Shown here in pieces: positions 1-5,634 of a DNA stretch of 6,967 nt. Where the stretch lies: NCBI GenBank assembly GCA_955652855.1, contig CATPCN010000052.1, positions 1 through 6,967 of the forward strand, read 5' to 3'. The notes beneath the pieces are model-generated. The model did not search any database and was not told the origin of the DNA. It worked only from the letters and a program-made list of their open reading frames with translations. Made by a program: the position numbers and the translations under genes. The stretch's first letter is position 1, and each line of letters opens with the position of its first letter. Origin of the DNA: an uncultured Chthoniobacterales bacterium (GTDB taxonomy: Bacteria; Verrucomicrobiota; Verrucomicrobiae; Chthoniobacterales; UBA10450).

Positions 1-2
1 GA

Positions 3-944
3 CGCAGGCTATCCGACCAGCGCACGCTATGGCGGACAAAGTCGCTCGCGATCCCCCCGGCCTGGACCGACGTATGGATCTGCCCGCGCGCCGACGGTCA
101 CATTCAGGCGACCGGACGCGACGCGCGCCGGCGCAAACAATATCGGTATCACGAACGCTGGCGCGAAGTGCGCGATGAAAACAAATACGATCGCATAATG
201 ATCTTCGGTGAAGCGCTTCCGAAAATTCGGCGGCGCGTGAAGAAGGATCTCACGTTGGCCGGATTGCCCAAGGACAAAGTGCTCGCCACCATCGTGCAAT
301 TGCTCGAGCGGACTTTCATTCGCGTCGGCAATGAAGAATATGCGCGCGAAAACAAATCGTTCGGCCTAACGACCATGCAAGATCGACATGTCGACGTCAA
401 AGGCGCGACGTCGCGATTCCGTTTTCGCGGCAAGAGCGGAATCAAACACGATGTCGATATCACCGACCGTCACATCGCCAAGATCATTTCGAAGCTTCAG
501 GACCTTCCTGGCCAGGAACTTTTTCAATATGTCGATGACGAGGGCGAAGCGCGAGACATCACTTCGCAGGATGTGAACGATTATTTGCGCGAAATCGCCG
601 GGCAGGATTTTACGGCGAAAGATTTTCGGACGTGGGCCGGCACGGTGCTTGCCGCCATGGCGCTAAACGCAGTCGGCGCTTTTGAAACGAAGAAGCAAGC
701 GAAGTTGAACATCAAAGACGCGATCCACGCGGTCTCAAAAATTCTCGGCAACACGCCGGCCATTTGCCGGAAGTGTTACGTGCATCCGGCCGTCCTTGAA
801 AGTTATCTCGACGGAAATGCGATCGAAGGTCTCCGCAAGAAAATGGAGGAAGCGCTCGCCGAAAAAAATGTCGATCTTCGCCCCGACGAAATCGCCGTGC
901 TCAGTTTCCTGCGCGACCGGCTCGTGAAGAAACCTACGGAATGA
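3..944 (+). CDS. Type IB DNA topoisomerase, bacterial poxvirus-like family (5' partial)
   Basis: This enzyme relaxes supercoiled DNA by nicking one strand through a 3'-phosphotyrosyl link, without ATP. The frame is open from base 3, and the first residues (LAIPPAWTDVWICP, then QATGRDARRRKQYRYHERW) are the conserved N-terminal block of the family, so the true start lies left of the window. A GTG at 168 is internal. About 313 residues are present; the family usually has 340-360. Catalytic positions, numbered from base 3 and compared with vaccinia topoisomerase: Arg107 (FIRVG), Lys144 (RGKSG hairpin), Arg209 (DFRTW) and nucleophile Tyr259 (CRKCY, codon 777-779). The vaccinia active-site His265 is replaced by Asn250 (LGNTP), as is known for bacterial members such as the Deinococcus enzyme. 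The last 11 bp overlap the end of the convergent mlaD gene. Identification is firm. Confidence 0.95.
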   Translation, partial: RRLSDQRTLWRTKSLAIPPAWTDVWICPRADGHIQATGRDARRRKQYRYHERWREVRDENKYDRIMIFGEALPKIRRRVKKDLTLAGLPKDKVLATIVQLLERTFIRVGNEEYARENKSFGLTTMQDRHVDVKGATSRFRFRGKSGIKHDVDITDRHIAKIISKLQDLPGQELFQYVDDEGEARDITSQDVNDYLREIAGQDFTAKDFRTWAGTVLAAMALNAVGAFETKKQAKLNIKDAIHAVSKILGNTPAICRKCYVHPAVLESYLDGNAIEGLRKKMEEALAEKNVDLRPDEIAVLSFLRDRLVKKPTE

Positions 945-1953
945 TTGTGTCCCCGCGTTTGCGCGGCGTGGGCGTGAGGGATGGTCGCTCTGCCTTGGTG
1001 CTCTTGCGCACGGTGATTGTTTTTCCGGCAGGTGATGGTGAGGTTTCCGGAGATTTTTTTGTGCTCGGCCAGATCAAACGCCACGGTTGAGTCTTCACAG
1101 TTTCGGAGAATTCTTTGATGTTTTTCCCGGTGGGTACGAGGTCGTTCATGGTCGCTTTCAACTGCTCGGACGATTGACGAAAGTTTTGCAGCGTCATCTC
1201 GATGTTGTTGTTGCGCGTGAGCTGATCACTGATTTGCTCGATGTTCTTGAGCGATAGTGAGAGCGAACTATCGCGCGCCGTCATGTTCGTAATGTTTTCC
1301 GCGAAAGTGCGGAACTGCGCGACGGCCATGTTGAGCTGCGAATTTTCATCGGTGATGCGGCTGAGATTTTGCGCAGTGCTTTCGAGTTCTTTCATTGTGG
1401 CGGTGGCTTCGAGCGCCACCGGCTTGACGATCTCGAGCATTTTGGACATGGCTTCGCCGAAATCGGGAACGCGTTCACCCGCGAACAACTCTCCATCGTG
1501 CGCTAGACCGGAAGCTTCAGTACCTTCACTGACGTCAATCGCCGTTTCGCCGAGCAGGCCGAGCGACATGAGACGCGGCTTTGCATCCTTGTAGACCTGC
1601 GCGTTTTTGTCGACCTGCACGTCGATACGAACTTCGTATTTTGGTTTCCCGTTATCGGGCGACGGCGTCGCCAGAGGATCGGGCGGCCGGATGGCAGCGG
1701 CGGCGTCTTCCGCGCGCTTCGCTTCTTCTTTCGAAACTGGCGAATATAATTTATGCACCTGACCAATTTTGCGGCCGGCGAGCAGAACGGGTGCGCCGAG
1801 CTTAATTCCAGCCGCATTGTCAAAGTAAACCTTGTAAGTAACGAGCGGACGGAAGAGGCCGGGCGCGCCAAGCAAAATCAAAACGCCGGTCAAGACCGCG
1901 ATTGTGCCGACGACGAGCAGTCCGGTCATTAATTCATTTCGTTGCAATTGCAT
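934..1953 (-). CDS. mlaD: MCE-domain protein MlaD, periplasmic lipid-binding component of an ABC transporter
   Basis: This is the substrate-binding subunit of an MCE/Mla lipid transporter. It is anchored in the inner membrane and is expected to form a hexameric ring in the periplasm that passes phospholipid. Of 339 residues, about 9-30 form one N-terminal membrane helix (TGLLVVGTIAVLTGVLILLG). The MCE domain follows (about 38-146), with the hallmark LMSLGLLGETAIDVSEG at about 128-144. A charged, Pro-rich insertion sits inside it at about 71-104 (SKEEAKRAEDAAAAI, then PPDPLATPSP). Residues 165-285 look like a long amphipathic helix. A QPWRLIWPSTKK block (289-300) is followed by a basic, Ser/Pro-rich tail. 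The ATG at 1953 is preceded by a GGAAGG ribosome site and overlaps the end of mlaF by 20 nt, which implies one transcript and coupled translation. It stops with TAG inside the topoisomerase gene. The family call is firm; the lipid carried is inferred. Confidence 0.92.
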   Translation of the reverse strand: MQLQRNELMTGLLVVGTIAVLTGVLILLGAPGLFRPLVTYKVYFDNAAGIKLGAPVLLAGRKIGQVHKLYSPVSKEEAKRAEDAAAAIRPPDPLATPSPDNGKPKYEVRIDVQVDKNAQVYKDAKPRLMSLGLLGETAIDVSEGTEASGLAHDGELFAGERVPDFGEAMSKMLEIVKPVALEATATMKELESTAQNLSRITDENSQLNMAVAQFRTFAENITNMTARDSSLSLSLKNIEQISDQLTRNNNIEMTLQNFRQSSEQLKATMNDLVPTGKNIKEFSETVKTQPWRLIWPSTKKSPETSPSPAGKTITVRKSTKAERPSLTPTPRKRGDTIIP

Positions 1954-2725
1954 CTTGGCTTCCTTCCAGAATCGGGCCTTCCGTGCTGCCGCTCAAGAAT
2001 TGCGCGACGACCGGATTGCTTGATTGCTTGAATTGATCGGGACTACCATCTTCGATGATCTGGCCTTGGTAAAGCATAGCCATTCGCGTGCCGATGCGAA
2101 ATGCGCTGTCCATTTCATGCGTAACAATGATGGATGTGACCTTGGAGCGATTGGTCAGATCGATGATTAATTCATCGATCACGGAGCTGATGACTGGATC
2201 GAGCCCGGCCGATGGTTCATCGAATAGAATCAGCTCCGGCTCCATGACCATCGCGCGCGCAATGCTCACGCGTTTGCGCATTCCGCCGCTCAGCTCCGAG
2301 GGCATTTGCTCTTTCGATTCGAGCATTCCGACCATCTCGAGCTTTTCATCGACAATTTTGTCAATCTCATCGCGCGATTTTTCGGTCAGCTCTTCGAGAG
2401 GGAGCGCGACATTTTCACGTACCGTGCGCGAGCTAAGCAGCGCGGAGTATTGATAAACCATGCCGATGTCGCGGCGGATCTGCTGGAGCTTGCGACGATT
2501 GAGTCGCGTGATGTCGAACTGCTTAAAAAAAATGGAGCCGTCATCGGGCCGCAGAATTCCGAGAATCAAACGCAGGATCGTGCTCTTGCCGCTACCGCTT
2601 TGTCCCATGATGACGAGACGATCGAGCGGCTCGACCGCGAGCGTGACGCCGTCGAGGATTTTCTTTTCTTCGAACTGCATAACGACATCGCGCAGCTCTA
2701 TCACGTTCGGTTCCGGCGCGCTCAC
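1934..2725 (-). CDS. mlaF: Mla-type ABC transporter ATP-binding protein MlaF
   Basis: This is the cytoplasmic ATPase that drives the MlaE permease. It has 263 residues, normal for MlaF (about 260-270). Visible motifs are Walker A GQSGSGKST (41-49), Q-loop Gln92 (VYQYSAL), signature LSGGM (145-149), Walker B LILFDE (165-170) followed by PSAGLDP, and the H-loop His203 (VTHEM). I place the start at the GTG at 2725, because its G is followed by the mlaE stop (GTGA overlap) and it gives the usual SAPEPNVIELRDV N-terminus. The frame stays open far upstream, to about 3043, but that stretch is antisense-like shadow inside mlaE. There is no clear Shine-Dalgarno, so translation probably depends on coupling with mlaE. 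A later GTG at the Val of NVIEL is an alternative start. Function is secure and the exact start is fairly secure. Confidence 0.94.
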   Translation of the reverse strand: MSAPEPNVIELRDVVMQFEEKKILDGVTLAVEPLDRLVIMGQSGSGKSTILRLILGILRPDDGSIFFKQFDITRLNRRKLQQIRRDIGMVYQYSALLSSRTVRENVALPLEELTEKSRDEIDKIVDEKLEMVGMLESKEQMPSELSGGMRKRVSIARAMVMEPELILFDEPSAGLDPVISSVIDELIIDLTNRSKVTSIIVTHEMDSAFRIGTRMAMLYQGQIIEDGSPDQFKQSSNPVVAQFLSGSTEGPILEGSQDAIATK

Positions 2726-3579
2726 GTGGGAAAAAAAATGGTGTAAACGACGTTGTAAATCGTATCGAAACCGATCACGCACGTAATCGCGGTGACCACG
2801 CTCGAGGTTGTCGATGTCCCGACCCCGGCCGCGCCGCCTTTCACGGTTAACCCGCGGTAGCAGGCGATGCCGCCGATGAGCAGTCCGAACATAAAACTTT
2901 TCAGCACGCCGGTGATGATGTCCCGAATGAGCAGCGCGTCTTTCACAAGATCGACAAAATAAACGAAAGCGATGCTGAAATACGCGCGGCAGACAAGGGC
3001 GCTCGCCAGAATCGCCGCCATGTTCGCGATGGTGGAGAGGCACGGCATTAGGAAAAAGAGAGCCAACATTCGCGGCGCGACTAAAAAGCGCAGCGGCCCG
3101 ATGCCCATCGCTTCGATCGCTTCGACTTCTTCGGAAACCTGCATCGTACCCAACTCGGCCGTGAACGCCGCGCCGATTCGCGCCGCCAGCATGATGCCGG
3201 TGAGGAGCGGTCCCAATTCGCGGGTGAAACCGATTGACACCAGACCGGGCACGAGACGTTCCGTGCCGAAGCGCTGCAATTGGTAACCGGTCAGCAGCGT
3301 CATCGTCAGGCCGAGAAAAAATGAAACCAGACCGACGAGCGGAACAGATTCGACACCGGCGCGCTCGGTGTGCCGGAAAAAACTGCTCGCGCGAAACGGA
3401 ACCCGGCCGCGCCGGATTCGATCAATCGTTTCATCGAACGTGTTAAAGATGAACCAGAATATGCTTCCCACTTCGGTGAGAAAAGTGCGGCCCATCTGAC
3501 CGATCCCTTGCACCATCACGACCGGATTGGCGGTCAGCGTTTCATCGCCCGAATTATTTTTTTTATCCGCTTCTGCCAT
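2722..3579 (-). CDS. mlaE: Mla-type ABC transporter permease MlaE
   Basis: This is the inner-membrane permease of the MCE lipid transporter, partner of MlaF and MlaD and first gene of the operon. It has 285 residues, slightly longer than E. coli MlaE (about 260) because of a polar N-terminus (about 1-20). The family's most conserved stretch is clear at about 120-158: RELGPLLTGIMLAARIGAAF, followed by TAELGTMQVSEEVEAIEAMG. Hydrophobic segments lie at about 36-48, 80-98, 122-140, 165-198, 225-241 and 262-282, matching the MlaE fold. The ATG at 3579 has no obvious ribosome site. The stop (TGA, 2722-2724) overlaps the GTG start of mlaF, and a run of eight T lies seven bases before the stop on the coding strand. 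MlaE moves lipid across or out of the inner membrane; the direction of transport is not decided by sequence. Confidence 0.94.
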   Translation of the reverse strand: MAEADKKNNSGDETLTANPVVMVQGIGQMGRTFLTEVGSIFWFIFNTFDETIDRIRRGRVPFRASSFFRHTERAGVESVPLVGLVSFFLGLTMTLLTGYQLQRFGTERLVPGLVSIGFTRELGPLLTGIMLAARIGAAFTAELGTMQVSEEVEAIEAMGIGPLRFLVAPRMLALFFLMPCLSTIANMAAILASALVCRAYFSIAFVYFVDLVKDALLIRDIITGVLKSFMFGLLIGGIACYRGLTVKGGAAGVGTSTTSSVVTAITCVIGFDTIYNVVYTIFFPT

Positions 3580-3666
3580 TTCGAATGGGAACGTGCCCCA
3601 GTTCGCGAGACACGAAAGAAGAAAATGCTAGCAAAAGCCGTCCGTTGCGCGGAATAAAATCTTGGC
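3580..3666. promoter_or_regulatory. Divergent intergenic region, promoters of mlaEFD and the asparaginase gene
   Basis: This 87-bp gap separates the starts of two divergent genes, so both promoters should lie here or overlap the gene starts. On the + strand a -10-like TAAAAT (3655-3660) ends six bases before the GTG at 3667, which would give a leaderless or nearly leaderless transcript. I see no good -35 box at the expected distance. On the - strand a weak TAGCAT is the best -10 candidate and is not convincing. Sigma factor preferences in this lineage may differ from the E. coli consensus. Confidence 0.35.
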
Positions 3667-4722
3667 GTGAAGTGGATAAATTATTTTTTTGCGCTCGCGC
3701 TCTTCAGTCTCACAGCGTCCATTAACGCGGCGGACCCGCCGGAAATCGCACAAACAAATCCTTCCGACAACATGCCAACATCGACAAAGAAATTCGCGCT
3801 CGCGATCCACGGCGGCGCCGGGACGATCGAGCGCAGTAAAATGACGCCCGAAAAAGAGCGCGCTCATCGCGATGGACTCGAGCGTGCGCTCAAAGCCGGC
3901 TTCGATATTTTGCAAAAAGGCGGCGCAAGTCTTGATGCCGTCGAAGCGGCCGTGCGCGTTTTAGAAGACGATCCGCTTTCCAATGCGGGCAAAGGCGCCG
4001 TTTTCACCGATGCCGGAACGAACGAGCTCGACGCCGCGATCATGGATGGAAAAACGCTGCAGGCAGGCGCGGTCGCGAACCTTCGCCATATTCGCAATCC
4101 GATTTCACTCGCACGAATGGTCGTGGAGAAATCGAAGCATGTTTTAATGACGGGCGACGGCGCAGAAAAATTTGCCAGGGAAAACGGAGTCGAGCTTGTC
4201 GATCAAAAATATTTCTTTACGCAGGAGCGCTGGGATGCACTGCAAAAATTGAAGGCCGCGGAAAAGAGCGGCACCAGCGGCGAAACGACATTTATCATCA
4301 CGGATCAAGATCGACATGGAACGGTCGGTGCGGTCGCGCTTGATCAGAATGGCGATCTCGCCGCGGCCACTTCCACCGGCGGGACGACAAACAAAAAGGC
4401 CGGCCGTGTGGGTGATTCACCGATCATCGGCGGCGGAACTTACGCGAACAATCGCACCTGTGCGGTCTCAGGAACTGGCGACGGCGAATATTTTATTCGC
4501 TCCGTGGTTGCGCACGATATTTCTGCGCTCATGGAATATCGCGACATGAAATTGCAGGATGCCGCGCGGACCGTTCTCGACAAAGTGGCCAAACTCGGAG
4601 GCACCGGCGGCTTGGTTGCGATTGATCGAGAGGGAAATATTGCCCTGCCCTTCAACACTTCCGGAATGTACCGCGGACATGTCGATGTTAGCGGCAAGTT
4701 CGTCGTCGAGATTTATAAGTAG
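3667..4722 (+). CDS. iaaA: Exported isoaspartyl peptidase / L-asparaginase (Ntn-hydrolase, plant-type)
   Basis: This enzyme hydrolyses isoaspartyl dipeptides from damaged proteins and usually also L-asparagine. It is made as a precursor that cuts itself into alpha and beta chains. Of 351 residues, 1-21 form a signal peptide (MKWINYFFALALFSLTASINA, likely cut before ADPPE), so the enzyme is probably periplasmic. This peptide supports the GTG start at 3667, which has no visible Shine-Dalgarno. Family motifs: LAIHGGAGTI (45-54), SNAGKGAVF with LDAAIMDG (105-128), the self-cleavage site HG|TVGAVA with nucleophile Thr219 (codon 4321-4323), TSTGGTTNKKAGRVGDSPIIG (236-256) including the substrate-binding Arg, and SGTGDGEYF (268-276). 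Length is normal once the leader is removed. A glycosyltransferase gene follows 27 bp downstream on the same strand and may be co-transcribed. The catalytic class is firm; whether peptidase or asparaginase activity dominates cannot be read. Confidence 0.93.
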   Translation: MKWINYFFALALFSLTASINAADPPEIAQTNPSDNMPTSTKKFALAIHGGAGTIERSKMTPEKERAHRDGLERALKAGFDILQKGGASLDAVEAAVRVLEDDPLSNAGKGAVFTDAGTNELDAAIMDGKTLQAGAVANLRHIRNPISLARMVVEKSKHVLMTGDGAEKFARENGVELVDQKYFFTQERWDALQKLKAAEKSGTSGETTFIITDQDRHGTVGAVALDQNGDLAAATSTGGTTNKKAGRVGDSPIIGGGTYANNRTCAVSGTGDGEYFIRSVVAHDISALMEYRDMKLQDAARTVLDKVAKLGGTGGLVAIDREGNIALPFNTSGMYRGHVDVSGKFVVEIYK

Positions 4723-4730
4723 AAGCCTCT

Positions 4731-4742
4731 ACAAAATTTTGT
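4731..4742. repeat. Perfect 12-bp palindrome ACAAAATTTTGT
   Basis: The short gap between the asparaginase stop and the glycosyltransferase start contains the perfect inverted repeat ACAAAATTTTGT, ending seven bases before the ATG at 4750. It is A/T-rich in a GC-rich setting. It could be a regulator site, part of a promoter for the downstream gene, or chance. It is too short and too weakly paired to be a good terminator. Confidence 0.4.
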
Positions 4743-4749
4743 CGCGATC

Positions 4750-5478
4750 ATGCTTCCCGCTTTTTCTCTCGTCATTCCCGCTTTCAATGAGGCCGACCGC
4801 ATCGGCGAGTCGCTGCGCATGGCACTCAATTATCTCGCTGGCGCGAGTCCCGACAGCGAACTCATCGTGGTGAACGACGGATCGACCGACGCTACTGGAC
4901 AAATCGTGCGCGGAATTTTTTCCGGCGCTGGCGCCATCTCGACGCAACTGCTGGAAAATTTTCCCAACCGTGGCAAAGGCGCGGCCGGTCGAACGGGTTT
5001 GCTCGCGGCCCAGCGCCCGATCGCATTATTCTCCGATGCGGATCTCTCCACGCCGCTGGATGAAACGCCGAAGCTTGTCGAACCAATCGCGAATAACGAA
5101 CTCGACATCGCGTTCGGCTCGCGCGCGCTCGATCGCAGTTTGATCGGGAATCACCAGCCATGGCGCCGTGAGCAAGCGGGACGGATTTTTAATCTGATCG
5201 TTCGCACGTCGACGAGCTTGCCGTTTTGGGACACGCAATGTGGCTTCAAAGCATTCCAGATGGCGACGTGCCGCTCAATCATCGAATCGGCTCGCATCGA
5301 TGGATTCGGTTTTGATGTCGAGGTGCTTTACCTAGCGCGTCGCGCCGGATTGCGGCTGCGTGAGATTCCGGTGCGGTGGAACCATAACGAAGGAAGCAAG
5401 GTTCGTTTGATTCGCGATAGCTTGCGCATGCTGGGCGAAGTCATCGAGCTGCGAACAACGTCGGTGCGGTCATCCTGA
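4750..5478 (+). CDS. Family 2 glycosyltransferase, polyprenyl/dolichyl-phosphate glucosyltransferase-like
   Basis: This GT-A fold enzyme probably transfers a sugar from a nucleotide donor to a polyprenyl phosphate at the cytoplasmic face of the membrane, in cell-envelope glycan synthesis. It has 242 residues, all catalytic domain, with no C-terminal membrane helices. Motifs: LVIPAFNEADRI (7-18), VVNDGSTDAT (40-49, nucleotide binding), NRGKGAA (73-79), the metal-binding DADLSTP (96-102), FGSRA (122-126), TQCGFKAF (162-169, acceptor-side motif of the dolichol-phosphate glucose/mannose synthase group) and GFGFDVEVL (185-193). The ATG at 4750 starts right before the FSLVIPAFNE strand, and no Shine-Dalgarno is visible. 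The last residues (SVRSS) and the TGA stop lie at the boundary of or inside the palindromic repeat at 5469, so the native C-terminus may have been altered by its insertion. The family is clear; donor and acceptor are inferred. Confidence 0.88.
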   Translation: MLPAFSLVIPAFNEADRIGESLRMALNYLAGASPDSELIVVNDGSTDATGQIVRGIFSGAGAISTQLLENFPNRGKGAAGRTGLLAAQRPIALFSDADLSTPLDETPKLVEPIANNELDIAFGSRALDRSLIGNHQPWRREQAGRIFNLIVRTSTSLPFWDTQCGFKAFQMATCRSIIESARIDGFGFDVEVLYLARRAGLRLREIPVRWNHNEGSKVRLIRDSLRMLGEVIELRTTSVRSS

Positions 5479-5561
5479 GCGAAGTGAAGGATCTCACAGT
5501 TGGTCTTGCGTCACTCGAACGTTCGTGAGGTCCCTCGCCGTCTGCGCGGCTCGGGGATGAC
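5469..5561. repeat. REP-like imperfect palindromic repeat element
   Basis: The left arm (5469-5497) begins GTCATCCTGAGCGAAG and ends GGATCTCAC. The right arm (5525-5561) begins GTGAGGTCC and ends CTCGGGGATGAC. The outer seven bases pair perfectly (5469-5475 with 5555-5561). GAGC at 5477-5480 pairs with GCTC at 5549-5552. The inner nine pair with one G-T wobble (5489-5497 with 5525-5533). The loop is about 27 nt and holds a further CGAACGTTCG palindrome (5516-5525 region). GTCATCCTGAGCGAAG...GGATCTC is, from memory, a very widespread dispersed repeat in bacterial genomes; this could not be checked here. The left arm contains the TGA stop of the glycosyltransferase gene. As a transcript it would fold into a long hairpin and may help end transcription or protect the 3' end. 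Confidence 0.7.
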
Positions 5562-5580
5562 AACGTGTGCGTACGCAAAG

Positions 5581-5614
5581 CGGCGCGCGAGACCAATGTC
5601 GATCTTGCGCGCCG
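5581..5614. terminator. GC-rich hairpin between convergent genes, possible bidirectional terminator
   Basis: CGGCGCGC (5581-5588) pairs perfectly with GCGCGCCG (5607-5614). The stem continues inward with a G-T wobble and three more pairs (5590-5592 with 5603-5605), giving about 12 bp around a 10-nt loop. It sits between the ends of two convergent genes (5478 on + and 5635 on -), the usual place for a shared terminator. There is no real T run after it on either strand, so it is not a standard intrinsic terminator. It could act with Rho or as a 3'-end stabiliser. Confidence 0.4.
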
Positions 5615-5634
5615 GCTTGAAGTCTTAAACTGCG

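Noticed and set aside
168..170. GTG at 168 as the start of the topoisomerase gene
   Set aside because: The frame is open to the left edge and encodes the conserved LAIPPAW and GRDARRRKQYRYH blocks upstream of this codon.
803..1084. Minus-strand open frame reached by a -1 slip at the A7 run in mlaD (1054-1060)
   Set aside because: The slippery A AAA AAA is in register, but the shifted frame gives an unremarkable His/Arg-rich tail and the zero-frame tail is just as plausible. Nothing supports actual shifting.
2726..3043. Upstream open extension of the mlaF frame giving an apparently 369-residue protein
   Set aside because: The extra residues are Arg/His-rich and low in family resemblance, and lie inside the well-supported mlaE gene. 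MlaF homology begins just after the GTG at 2725.
378..4320. Shared 12-mers such as AAGATCGACATG (near 379 and 4308) and AATGTCGATCTT (867 and 5595)
   Set aside because: They are short, not spaced regularly, and made of GATC/TCGA-type words that are common in this genome. One or both copies of each are inside codons, so chance explains them.
5568..5577. TGCGTACGCA palindrome between the repeat element and the hairpin
   Set aside because: A single 10-bp palindrome in GC-rich intergenic DNA, with no T run or partner site, is expected by chance.
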